A stretch of DNA of 64,000 nucleotides from Desulfurococcales archaeon (GTDB lineage Archaea; Thermoproteota; Thermoprotei_A; Sulfolobales; Acidilobaceae): NCBI GenBank assembly GCA_015521705.1, contig WANR01000051.1, positions 1 through 64,000 of the forward strand, read 5' to 3'. Each line of letters opens with the position of its first letter. Position 1 is the first letter of the stretch. Position numbers and translations under genes: made by a program. Shown piece after piece: positions 34,700 through 42,882 of the stretch. The notes under the pieces are model-generated. The model saw only the letters and a list, made by a program, of their open reading frames with translations, had not been told where the DNA came from and did not search any database.

Positions 34700-34737
34700 G
34701 GGTTTGATCTGTCAGATCAAACCCAAACTATATAAAC
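34700..34737 (+). promoter_or_regulatory. perfect 25-bp palindrome abutting a TATA box
   Basis: Half-sites GGGTTTGATCTG (34700-34711) and CAGATCAAACCC (34713-34724) are perfect inverted repeats around a single T. Three to four bases further on begins CTATATAAA (34728-34736), the TATA box for the surface gene starting at 34793. The palindrome covers the place of the BRE, so a bound regulator should block or recruit TFB. No T-run follows, so a terminator for dim2 is less likely. Confidence 0.65.
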
Positions 34738-34792
34738 CCCCTACAGTTGCGCTTAAGCCCCTGATACCACGACATGCTCCGGGTGGAATAGA

Positions 34793-35968
34793 GTGGCCTC
34801 GAACAGGCTCGCTCTAGCCATAATGCTAGCCGTCCTAGCAGGATCCCTTCTGGGAGGACTAGCCGGGTTCCAGAGTATACAAACACCAACCCAGCAGCCA
34901 GCACCAGTCGCTACCGACGCGGCCCTACAGTACACTATAAGGGTGAAGCCAGTCCTCGTGGTAGAGCACTATAGGAACGGCGAGCTGATATGGGAGTACA
35001 CAAAAGTCGGGGATCCGCTGACAAAGAATTTCATGAGCTTTGTGCTAGGAGCCATACTCGGAGAAAGATACAAGCCGGGAGGACTAACTAGTGTTAAGGA
35101 TACTAGTGGCTTTGGTCGTGGCAACATTCTCCAAACTGAATATCGAAACGAGATCCGAGGACTCTATATTGGTATAGGGTCAGGAAACGCATCGTTCACC
35201 CCCGACGACTATAGGCTCAACGACACATTAACAATGAAGGGTGAGGCAGCAATCTCCTTCGGGAGGAGCTACAACCAGACACACTATGTAGCGAGCGTGT
35301 CAGCCTCCTTCAGTCCACCTGTAGGCGTTTCTCAGTGGGTCGTCAGGGAGGTCGGCTTGTTCATAAAAAGCACGTATACTTACCTCTTAGCGAGAGACGT
35401 TATACCCACCACCTACCTAGCTTCCGGGGACCAGCTGATTGTGACATACAGGTTCATATACGAGGAGCCTGTAGCCTACAACTTTGCAGAGGCCATATCT
35501 AGGTATCTCATGGCCTGGGGCACAGCTAACAATGGGAGCACGGGGCCCTTCATAGCAATGGATGGGACTAGCTGGCCTGGCTTAGACTATGGATACGACA
35601 ACCTATCAGGAACCTCGATTACAGACCTGGTGAAAGAGAACCTTGTAGCTATGCTGTTCGACGCCAACGGGACTCCTGTCTTCGACATGTCCTTCTACGG
35701 GCCGCAGCCGGGCGACCAGCTCGTGTGGAGCGGTAGCCCGACTCTGGGCTATTACATCAACTCTACGATCGCGTGTATAAGCGTTATTGTGAATGTAGGC
35801 GTGCCCGCAGGTTCTGAGGGGGACTATCTAGCAGTATTCCTGGAGACCGATGCTAACGTGACTGAGGGTACTAATGTAAAGAGGTTTGCTGTATTCTACA
35901 CAGTGTTTAACCCGCCCTTGCAGGGCGGAAACCAGTACACGGTGGAGATGAAGATCTGCTTCGGCTAA
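34793..35968 (+). CDS. secreted protein with phage-tail-like domain
   Basis: A 391-residue exported protein. An N-terminal hydrophobic signal or anchor (residues 5-25) is followed by a spacer rich in Gln, Pro and Thr. Residues about 65-220 follow a pattern I know from phage tail-fibre proteins: LTKNFMSFVLGAILG, then LYIGIGSGNASFTPDDYRL, then WVVREVGLFI...LLARDVI and LIVTYRF. The rest is beta-rich with several N-glycosylation sequons. It is followed 2 bp later by the propeller gene. GTG start with GGGTGG nearby. Function unknown; a surface fibre or adhesin is a reasonable guess. Confidence 0.6.
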   Translation: MASNRLALAIMLAVLAGSLLGGLAGFQSIQTPTQQPAPVATDAALQYTIRVKPVLVVEHYRNGELIWEYTKVGDPLTKNFMSFVLGAILGERYKPGGLTSVKDTSGFGRGNILQTEYRNEIRGLYIGIGSGNASFTPDDYRLNDTLTMKGEAAISFGRSYNQTHYVASVSASFSPPVGVSQWVVREVGLFIKSTYTYLLARDVIPTTYLASGDQLIVTYRFIYEEPVAYNFAEAISRYLMAWGTANNGSTGPFIAMDGTSWPGLDYGYDNLSGTSITDLVKENLVAMLFDANGTPVFDMSFYGPQPGDQLVWSGSPTLGYYINSTIACISVIVNVGVPAGSEGDYLAVFLETDANVTEGTNVKRFAVFYTVFNPPLQGGNQYTVEMKICFG

Positions 35969-35970
35969 AG

Positions 35971-37083
35971 GTGCCCCAATTGAAGGGCACGCCGACAAGG
36001 GCTGCGGAGGGGAATGGCGAGGAGGGTGCGCCGAAGGTACTGCTGGTTATGCTAGTATTCCTAATGTTTGCGTCGGGTTTTATAGTGGCGTTTGCCGCCA
36101 ACATATACGTTACCTTCACGTACCAGGGCCAGGGATCTGTTGGCATTCAGTCGCCCACGTTCTCCTGGGGCCAGGGATCGGTATCGACCATATCACCAAC
36201 CCTTTCCTGGGGCCAGGGATCCGTGTCGCAGGTCAGCCCGATGGTAACCATTAGTGCTAGTGGGAGTGTTAGCGTGACACTGCTGACGCAAGTGTTCGAC
36301 CCCGTGGTAGCTGCTGTGGGTCTCAACCACGGCATATTCATCGGGCCCATAGTAGGCGGGTCTGTGTCGTGGACTCAGTTGCCCGGGCTCACTAATAATA
36401 GTGTTTCGCTGGCCAGGTGCGGCGAGATAGTTTACGTGGCCGTGAGGGGCCTGAACGGCGGCATATTCGTGGGCTACTATAACCAGACCAGTGGCTCTTT
36501 CACCGGCTGGGTTAACATACCCGGAGCCACTCCAAGCAGTCCAGCAATTGCAGCGGATGCTTCTTGCAACCTCATATACGTGGTTGTGAGGGGTATGAAT
36601 AACGCTGTATTCTACACCACAATCAGCCCCAGCCTCGCCTGGTCCGGGTTCTGGCAGACACTACCCGGCGCCACGGACAATGCTCCATCGGCCGCAGTCC
36701 TCAACGGAGCCCTACACGTTGCAGTCAAAGGTTTCGGGTCTAACGCTATATGGCTCTGGAACTCTACCACGGCCACGTGGACTATGCTGCCTGGAGCCAC
36801 TAACTCCACACCTGCAATAGCGTCTAACGGGACCCACCTGCTAGTAGCAGTGAGGGGACTAAACAACGCAATATACTATGGCTTCATGAGCGACAACGCA
36901 TTCACAGGATGGACGCCCATACCAGGAGCAACAGACGTCGCACCAGCTGTAGCCAACGTTTCGGGCACATGGTACATGGCTGTGAAAGGCTCGGGATCCC
37001 TGGCCATATTCTTCCGGGACATACCGGGTACCAGTTGGCAGAACCTTCCAGGGGCAACTATGTGGTCGCTGGCGGTAGGATAA
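35971..37083 (+). CDS. membrane-anchored six-repeat propeller-like surface protein
   Basis: A 370-residue protein. One membrane helix (about residues 24-50) is followed by three short repeats built on WGQGSVS..SPT (about residues 50-90, likely a stalk), then six tandem modules. Each module ends in [LI]PGAT or PGLT and then an AIA/AVA-like strand, with VAVRGLN.. or VAVKGFG.. in the middle. This recalls DUF346-type and lectin-like beta-propellers, here with six blades. It would be displayed outside the cell and could bind glycans. GTG start, 2 bp after the preceding gene, so the two are one unit. Confidence 0.65.
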   Translation: MPQLKGTPTRAAEGNGEEGAPKVLLVMLVFLMFASGFIVAFAANIYVTFTYQGQGSVGIQSPTFSWGQGSVSTISPTLSWGQGSVSQVSPMVTISASGSVSVTLLTQVFDPVVAAVGLNHGIFIGPIVGGSVSWTQLPGLTNNSVSLARCGEIVYVAVRGLNGGIFVGYYNQTSGSFTGWVNIPGATPSSPAIAADASCNLIYVVVRGMNNAVFYTTISPSLAWSGFWQTLPGATDNAPSAAVLNGALHVAVKGFGSNAIWLWNSTTATWTMLPGATNSTPAIASNGTHLLVAVRGLNNAIYYGFMSDNAFTGWTPIPGATDVAPAVANVSGTWYMAVKGSGSLAIFFRDIPGTSWQNLPGATMWSLAVG

Positions 37084-37224
37084 AAAGTCATAAACATAGG
37101 AGACCTCCCAAGCTCAAACACATTCTTTTTTTATATCTGGGTTGCTTTCCTTACTAAAATGTAGTATAAAAGCAGTAGAGCTCTACAAAATAGGTTTAAG
37201 CCCGTTTTCTAGGCTTAGCCGCCT

Positions 37225-38745
37225 TTACCTAGACTCTATGTACATGCTTACAGGCACCCTGTAGTAGCACGGGTCTTGCCACGGCCAAAGGGGCTCCTTA
37301 ACGTATCTGAGCTTCGACACCCTCACATACAGGGACTCCGAGAACTGGGGGCCCTCGTTCCTAATGCCACCGCTCACGAACCTCTCCTCCGACTCGCCCC
37401 ACGAGAGGGAGGGTCCCATCATTACGGAGAGCGGTGTGAAGTGTCTCAGAGCGTTTATGCTAGCCACGGCCGGCGCTAAAGCGGCTCCCAGCGAGATCTC
37501 GAAGTCCGCTCTGCACACGTCTATGCTGGTCTCTATCAGCGCCTTGAAGGTCACGCCTACATTGGGGTCTAGTGTTAATAGGGGCTTGTAGTCTGAGAGG
37601 GTATTGTTGAAGACCCACTCCTCTATATACTGCGGGATGCTGGCCGACTCTCCACCTTCTATCAAGTAGATGTCCCTGCCATCTATGCTTCCTAGATAGC
37701 TGGTTATCACGTCTTGCACGAGGAACTCAACCTTGTCCCTCCCCGTGTATTCCTCCTTATAGTAGCCCGGGCAGTTCACTATGTAGTACTCGTTGTAGAA
37801 CAGCATGACTGGCCTGGCCCAGATCCAGACGTAAACCTTCTCATTAGGGTTCAACTCGTTTGGATCCCAGAACCCGGTAGCCCGGATCTCCCTAGACCTC
37901 CCGGCCAGCTTGACCTTAGAGTCGAGGCCCCCGGTCACGTCGCCGCTTTTGAGCTTCGCCTCGACCCCGGTACTGATGCCTAGCGAGACGTAGAACCAAG
38001 TCTTATATTCCGTGTCCAGGCCTATAGCGGAATCAACCAGCCCCGAGTACAGGTACTTGTTGTATAGTGCCAGTATTGGGAGCTTAATGTAGTAGGCCCC
38101 GTTATGGTACCTATAGTCTCCCCCATACGCTCCCAGAGCGTCTTCGGGCGTCACCTCGTATTTCAGCCTCCACACGTAGGCTGAGAAACACCCAGGCTGG
38201 TACACGCCTATATCCCGAACCCCTGCATTAGCCTGACCCTGACCTACCCTGACCTTGACCCTGTACTCCCTGGTCTCTCCCTCGAGCAGGCCCTTAGGGC
38301 TGTACGTGTAGTAGCCGCTCATGCTGGCCAGCACGGCCCCGCTACTCTCGTCAACGAGCCATACGCTCAGCTCAAGACCGACCTCGCTCTCCTTCTGCAG
38401 AGACCCCCTAGCCTTCTCGAAGGCCACCCAGCCGCGGGCCACATCGCCTAGTGGACCCCGCGAGTCTAGCCTCAGGGTGGGCCCTCTAAGCTCCCCCCAG
38501 AACACCTCCTCGACCACAGAGCTACTATTAGGCGGGGCTATGGCGTGAACCTGGGCTATAACAGCTATCCCCGAGGGAGGCACCTGCCTGCCCAAGGGAT
38601 CCACTACTTGCGCGCTACCACCGCCAAGTACCTCGAATACGAAGACCACGGCGCCCCCACTATTTGAGGCAGAAGCTACCAGGTAAGCGGTAAGAGCCGT
38701 AAGGAGTGCTACGAGTAGAAGCCCGGCCGGCAAAATACGGGCCAA
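37225..38745 (-). CDS. large secreted protein of unknown family
   Basis: A 506-residue exported protein with a clear signal peptide (residues 4-27, LLLVALLTALTAYLVASAS) and no later membrane segment. The mature part is beta-rich and aromatic, with five cysteines (for example PGCFSAY, VNCPGYY, DVCRADF, DPCYY), an odd number allowing two disulfides. Sequons are few. No catalytic motif is recognised. It is convergent with the propeller gene and could belong to the same surface locus. Tandem 9-bp repeats lie just upstream of its start. Confidence 0.6.
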   Translation of the reverse strand: MARILPAGLLLVALLTALTAYLVASASNSGGAVVFVFEVLGGGSAQVVDPLGRQVPPSGIAVIAQVHAIAPPNSSSVVEEVFWGELRGPTLRLDSRGPLGDVARGWVAFEKARGSLQKESEVGLELSVWLVDESSGAVLASMSGYYTYSPKGLLEGETREYRVKVRVGQGQANAGVRDIGVYQPGCFSAYVWRLKYEVTPEDALGAYGGDYRYHNGAYYIKLPILALYNKYLYSGLVDSAIGLDTEYKTWFYVSLGISTGVEAKLKSGDVTGGLDSKVKLAGRSREIRATGFWDPNELNPNEKVYVWIWARPVMLFYNEYYIVNCPGYYKEEYTGRDKVEFLVQDVITSYLGSIDGRDIYLIEGGESASIPQYIEEWVFNNTLSDYKPLLTLDPNVGVTFKALIETSIDVCRADFEISLGAALAPAVASINALRHFTPLSVMMGPSLSWGESEERFVSGGIRNEGPQFSESLYVRVSKLRYVKEPLWPWQDPCYYRVPVSMYIESR

Positions 38746-38761
38746 GACCAGACACCACTAT

Positions 38762-38779
38762 TTTTCAAGGTTTTCAAGG
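38762..38779. repeat. tandem TTTTCAAGG repeat
   Basis: Two exact copies of TTTTCAAGG (38762-38779), followed by a further TTTTT, lie 17 bp upstream of the start of the large secreted protein (minus strand). They may be a promoter-proximal regulator site. An inverted repeat AACAGG-ATAA-CCTGTT is at 38860-38875 in the same gap. Confidence 0.3.
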
Positions 38780-39021
38780 TTTTTCCCTCTTTCCCCTCCA
38801 AGGGAGACCTATCCAACTATTCACAGATTCGTAGACTGTATCTATGGCGAGCGTATTAAAACAGGATAACCTGTTCTCGGCGATAGAGGCAAGTAAAGGA
38901 AAAATGTGTGAATCCCCTACAGGCAAGCGTCCAAGGATAGGAGCGTTTATCATGTTTTAAAGTTACCAGCTGCATACCAAGCATAAAATAGCTTGTAGAG
39001 TAGCGTAGAAAAATGTTAGCC

Positions 39022-39042
39022 AAAAACTGCTAGGCAGTTTTT
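39022..39042 (-). terminator. intrinsic-terminator-like hairpin
   Basis: A 9-bp stem AAAAACTGC / GCAGTTTTT with a 3-base loop, ending in a T-run on either strand. On the minus strand it lies 37 bp after the stop of the small gene at 39079-39228, the right place to end that transcript. Confidence 0.45.
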
Positions 39043-39078
39043 ATTTAAACTTACACATTAAGCTTATTACTGCAAATC

Positions 39079-39228
39079 CTAGGATTCTTCTTTATGGAGG
39101 GGGAGCCAGGGGTCAGTCTGGACTAGGTAGCCTATCGGGTCCACGCCCTGGTGGACCCTCAGCAGTCCAAGCCGCTCATCACCCCCCATGACACTTAATC
39201 TCTTCTTCTTTTCAATGTTACTCATCAT
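39079..39228 (-). CDS. small conserved-looking protein, about 48 residues
   Basis: An open frame of 48 codons from ATG 39225 (a second ATG at 39228 precedes it), in a 700-bp gap otherwise AT-rich. The product has a Lys-rich head (MSNIEKKKRL), then VMGGDERLGLLRVHQG, then a Trp/Pro-containing end. The composition and the sharp GC rise over the frame look coding. A TATA-like TTTTTAG lies about 20 bp upstream and a terminator-like hairpin 37 bp downstream. I recognise no family. The apparent RNA hairpin inside (39137-39158) is explained by the coding frame. Confidence 0.5.
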   Translation of the reverse strand: MMSNIEKKKRLSVMGGDERLGLLRVHQGVDPIGYLVQTDPWLPLHKEES

Positions 39229-39444
39229 TTTGGCAAGTGACTAAAAAGACTCCATGAAATGGCTATCATAAGAGTTGTGGACTCGTATCAGAGCGTTCCA
39301 TGGGGGGGTTCTTTGCGTTCTTAGCTGGTCTGGCGGGAATAAAATTATGGGAGGTGCGCTATGAGGGCGGTGGTGCTGATATGCGGCTAGGCTAAGCTAG
39401 GCTACATAAGCTATTTAGGTCGTCGCCCGCATATTTAGCCCTAT

Positions 39445-40422
39445 ATGGATGCCTACCTGGGGGATCCTAGCGGGTGCGGCAACCCTATGGACATCAAAAA
39501 GGAGCTGCTAAGGCTCCTCAAGGAGGATGAAGAATTCCGGTGGGCCGTGGCAGGGTTCCTGGGGTACTCTGAAGTATTGAAGAGGCTTGAAGGCCATGAC
39601 AGGAAATTCAATGAAATAGTGGAGCGCTTGGAAGAGCATGACCGAAAGTTCGTCCAGATCATGGAGCGACTAGAGGAGCATGATAAGAGATTCGTGGAGA
39701 TTACTGAGAGGCTAAGCGAGCATGATAGAAAGTTTAATGAAATAATGCAACGTTTGGAAGAACACGACAAAAAGTTTGTAGAGATAATGGAAAGGTTGGA
39801 AGCTCATGATAGAAAGTTCGATGAAATAGTAGAACGTTTAGAAGAGCATGATAGGAAATTTGCAGAAATTACGGAAAGGCTCGTCGAGCACGATAGGAAG
39901 TTCGCCGAAATAATGCAGCGCTTGGAAGAACACGATAAGAAATTCGTGGAGATCATGAAACGCCTGGAAGAGCATGACAAGAAGTTCGGCGAGTTGATTA
40001 GAGAGATAAGCGATATTAAGAGGGAGCTCCTAGAGATCCGGGCCTACATGGAGAGGTTCTCGCTCACGCTAGAGGAAGAGGCGAGAGAGGTTCTAGAGAG
40101 GAGGCTAAGGGAGAAGGGGGTCAACGTCAAGCTAGAACCCTTGATAATGCCCGAAGTGGAGATAGACATATATGGAGCTACGGAGGAAGTATGCGTCATA
40201 GGGGAGGCTTCTACCAGGGCCGGGGCCAGGATCATAGAAGCCATAGACAGGAGAATAGAAGACTTGAAGAGAAAGCACCCAGAACTCCTCAGGCCCAAGC
40301 TCATAAAAGTAGTGTACACAATGTGGGCCACAGAAGACACTATAGAAGAAGCCTCCGGGAGAGACGTGTGGCTAGTAAAGACAATGCAGGAGCTGACACC
40401 GTTAAAGATGGTCGAAATATGA
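39445..40422 (+). CDS. coiled-coil protein with C-terminal nuclease-like domain (DUF3782-like)
   Basis: A 325-residue protein. Residues about 47-186 are ten tandem 14-residue units of the form RLEEHD[RK]KF.EI[MVT][EQ], two heptads each, giving a long parallel coiled coil. The C-terminal 120 residues (PEVEIDIYG, then VCVIGEAST, then IEAIDRRIEDL) resemble the PD-(D/E)XK-like domain of archaeal DUF3782 proteins, but the Lys of the E-x-K motif is not evident, so activity is doubtful. ATG 39445 is used; ATG 39487 (MDIKKELL) is equally plausible. Unit number probably varies between strains. Confidence 0.7.
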   Translation: MDAYLGDPSGCGNPMDIKKELLRLLKEDEEFRWAVAGFLGYSEVLKRLEGHDRKFNEIVERLEEHDRKFVQIMERLEEHDKRFVEITERLSEHDRKFNEIMQRLEEHDKKFVEIMERLEAHDRKFDEIVERLEEHDRKFAEITERLVEHDRKFAEIMQRLEEHDKKFVEIMKRLEEHDKKFGELIREISDIKRELLEIRAYMERFSLTLEEEAREVLERRLREKGVNVKLEPLIMPEVEIDIYGATEEVCVIGEASTRAGARIIEAIDRRIEDLKRKHPELLRPKLIKVVYTMWATEDTIEEASGRDVWLVKTMQELTPLKMVEI

Positions 40423-40501
40423 CAATCCCTAGACTAGTAATCAGCCATACATAAGCTTCTGGGGTTAACACTTTGTCTCCTAGAATTCACGCTCGTCTAG
40501 G

Positions 40502-41521
40502 GTGTTGCAGGCTGTGGCCAGGCTAATAGTCGACTATAACGGTAGGGGGCTTGAGGGGGAGATTGCCAGGCTACATAATAGCCTTGCCCGCGCGTATGGG
40601 AGGGAGTGCCTCTCAGAGCCCCTGGATCCTTCACTAGTTAGGTACTGGTTTGACGATCCAGAGTATGAGCCAGAGATGTTTGCAGCCGTAGAGACGGATA
40701 GCGGAGGTCTCGCGGGGTACTCCTGGGTGTGGGTCAACGTGGATGAGGGCCCCGCGCCTCTCTCTTGGGTCAACGTGTCGCTGGATCCCGGGCTTCCCTG
40801 GAGTGAAATGAGGAAGGTAGCGTATATACTGTTGTCGTGGGCCAGGCACAGCCTGGAGTCGTGGCAGGAGGCCAGGGGAGTGGTAGAACTAAGGCTCGGG
40901 CCGATGGGCAACCCCATACAGAAGGTAGTTTATAGCGTTGCTGGGTGCGGGCGCGAGGGAGAGAAGGTAGGCGGCTATCTAATGCTGTCCCCAGAGGGGG
41001 GTGTAGAGGCCGGCGTGCCGCCTGGGTACGTGATAAGTGAGGCTAGGCCTGACAGGAGCAAGGACGACGCCAGGAGGCTCGTAGAGGTTTTCAACGACGC
41101 GTTCAGCATCTACGAAGACTACTGGCCCTGGAGGCTGGAGAGGGCAGTAGAGTACTATAGGGAGCTGTTCAAGAGGAGAGAAGCCATAGTACTACTAGCC
41201 AGGGACAGGGCCGGGCGCCCGGCAGGCTTCATAGAAGCCTACATCCACCCAACCCTATGCGGGGACAAGGCAGGCTACATAAGCCTGGTAGCCGTCAAGA
41301 GAGAACACCAAGGAAGAGGCCTGGGATCCTCACTACTATCCAAGGCCGAGAAATGGCTCAAGAGCAGGGGAGCCTCAAGCACCTACCTATACGCCATCCC
41401 CAGATCCTCGACACTATACCTAAAACTCGGCTACAAAATAATAGAAACCAGCATCAAAACCAGGATCCCAACATACTGCCTCCCACAAACCCCCACCTCC
41501 GGTCTAAAGCCGTGGACCTGA
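40502..41521 (+). CDS. GNAT family acetyltransferase, double-domain
   Basis: A 339-residue protein with two GNAT-like halves. The C-terminal half is clearly catalytic: VAVKREHQGRGLGSSLLSKAEKWL supplies the acetyl-CoA-binding Q/RxxGxG/A loop, followed by the beta strand and YLKLGYKI. The N-terminal half (AGYSWVWVNV, MRKVAYILLSWAR) looks like a degenerate copy. This recalls MshD-like double acetyltransferases, but no substrate can be named. GTG start at 40502. Single gene, preceded by the DUF3782-like gene. Confidence 0.75.
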   Translation: MLQAVARLIVDYNGRGLEGEIARLHNSLARAYGRECLSEPLDPSLVRYWFDDPEYEPEMFAAVETDSGGLAGYSWVWVNVDEGPAPLSWVNVSLDPGLPWSEMRKVAYILLSWARHSLESWQEARGVVELRLGPMGNPIQKVVYSVAGCGREGEKVGGYLMLSPEGGVEAGVPPGYVISEARPDRSKDDARRLVEVFNDAFSIYEDYWPWRLERAVEYYRELFKRREAIVLLARDRAGRPAGFIEAYIHPTLCGDKAGYISLVAVKREHQGRGLGSSLLSKAEKWLKSRGASSTYLYAIPRSSTLYLKLGYKIIETSIKTRIPTYCLPQTPTSGLKPWT

Positions 41522-41532
41522 AGGACCCGTAA

Positions 41533-41779
41533 TCATTGAAGCCCTACTGGGCCGGCCCTAAACCCAAGCGCTAAGACGGATCCCTCCCATAGCATATACG
41601 CAGCTATTACCGGAGAATCAACGACTATCACGATCCTGCCTCACACTCCCGACAGCCGTGCCCGCTGGTAGCTCGGGATGCTTCTCAAGCACCTCCCTAA
41701 CCTTCCTAACAGCCCTAACCCTCCTGTAACACATAGCCCTTCCCCAGAAGAACAGCTTAACTCTCCCGCACCAGTTCAT
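41533..41779 (-). pseudogene. frameshifted gene remnant
   Basis: On the minus strand a coding-like frame runs from ATG 41779 to a stop at 41618 (head MNWCGRVKLFFWGRAM, then VRKVREVLEKHPEL). A second coding-like stretch (IVIVVDSPVIAAYMLWEG) continues in another frame to a stop at 41533. One frameshift near 41630 would join them into about 80 residues. The VIVVDS strand after a helix recalls minimal nucleotidyltransferases, but this is weak. The rest of the 41522-41995 gap shows no gene. Confidence 0.35.
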
Positions 41780-41995
41780 CAGTTCTTCGACACCCCATCA
41801 ATTTTTGTACCCGCGAGGGATCCTAATACTAAAGGACTTTATTCACCAAATAATACCCATATTGTAGTTTACTTAGCCTCGTAATATCATTGCAAGTGCC
41901 CTGAAAGGATAAGAGAACTGGCGAGAGCGCCATACGCATATCAGGTGTGGCACTATTGATTCACACTATTTTCTTATGCGGCGTTAGAAATGTGG

Positions 41996-42070
41996 GGCCC
42001 GGGCCGGGATTTGAACCCGGGACCTCCGGATCCACAGTCCGGCGCTCTTCCAGGCTGAGCTACCCGGGCC
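41996..42070 (-). tRNA. tRNA-His(GTG)
   Basis: A minus-strand cloverleaf with the histidine-specific extra G at position -1 (42070) facing discriminator C73 (41996). The acceptor stem is GCCCGGG / CCCGGGC. The anticodon stem CCGGA/TCCGG carries loop CTGTGGA with anticodon GTG. The T arm is CCGGG-TTCAAAT-CCCGG. No intron and no encoded CCA. It lies about 95 bp after the HEPN-like gene in the same direction. Confidence 0.95.
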
Positions 42071-42165
42071 ATTGCTGGTTTTGCTCGGGTAGTTCTTCAT
42101 CGCCCGTTTTGTGGGGCTCTTGTCCGGGCCCCTTTGCCAGTCTTGTTTGTTGTTTTCGGGGGTTT

Positions 42166-42879
42166 TTATTGGTGTTTGTCCTGTTTTATGGGTAGTGTTT
42201 GTCCTATGTGTAGCTCGTCTTCTATGATTCTCCATTGTGTTGTTTTCTCGTGTATGCCGGGTATTGATAGTAGTGAGTAGGCTTCTTCCGGGGTTAGTAG
42301 TATGGGTGTTGCTCCTAGGGGTATTTTTTCTGCTTCCTCGTAGACTCTTTCGATGGGTGCCAGGTTTTCGTGTTTCTCCGATATTATTATTGCGCGGTGG
42401 TTGCTGGTCACTATTATGGTGGCTCTGCTTTCCACGGCGTACCTGCTAAGGTCTCCAATGTAGTCTCTGGCTTCGGTCTTTTCTTTGTCGCATGATAGTA
42501 TGGAGTTCCTCACTTTTATCGCGTACTCTATGGATGTTAGGGAGTCCTGCCTCCTCAGGCGCAGCCTCTCGGGGTCTAGTATTAGGCGCAGCTCTATGCT
42601 AGAGGCTAGCTCCCTGAGGGCGTCGAGTATCACTATGCCCTCTGAGATGCCCCGGAGCTGGGTGCAGGCCTGTGATAGTGCGTGGGCCAGGTGTGAGATG
42701 CTGTCGCTCAGGCTGTCCACGCCTACCCTCCAGGCTGCGGCTGTCAGGGCTAGGAGGGCTGACCTGTGGGCCTTCTCTATGGACCAGGAGTACTCGTTGA
42801 AGTACAGGTCGTTCCAAGCGCTTCTCAGAACCCTCTCAGACATCTCTACCAGGGTTGAGAAGACCGCTCTTAGGCTCAA
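42166..42879 (-). CDS. HEPN-like protein with C-terminal nucleotidyltransferase-like part
   Basis: A 237-residue protein. Residues 8-125 are helical with the pattern of archaeal HEPN domains (VLRSAWNDLYFNEYSWSIEKAHRSALLALTAA... then HLAHAL). Residues about 145-215 (SRYAVESRATIIVTSNHRAIIIS...PILLTPEEAYSLL) have the strand order of a minimal nucleotidyltransferase, though the GS..RG and DxD signatures are missing. If right, it is a fused, degenerate HEPN-MNT unit, normally a toxin and antitoxin encoded separately. It starts 3 bp after the DUF1641-like gene and precedes tRNA-His. The fold calls are inferences. Confidence 0.5.
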   Translation of the reverse strand: MSLRAVFSTLVEMSERVLRSAWNDLYFNEYSWSIEKAHRSALLALTAAAWRVGVDSLSDSISHLAHALSQACTQLRGISEGIVILDALRELASSIELRLILDPERLRLRRQDSLTSIEYAIKVRNSILSCDKEKTEARDYIGDLSRYAVESRATIIVTSNHRAIIISEKHENLAPIERVYEEAEKIPLGATPILLTPEEAYSLLSIPGIHEKTTQWRIIEDELHIGQTLPIKQDKHQ

Positions 42880-42882
42880 AAG

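Noticed and set aside
39137-39158. GGGTCCAC / GTGGACCC hairpin with C/D-box-like TGATGA and CTGA nearby, as a possible sRNA gene
   Set aside because: The guide spacing is irregular and the whole stretch is better explained as the small protein frame 39079-39228.
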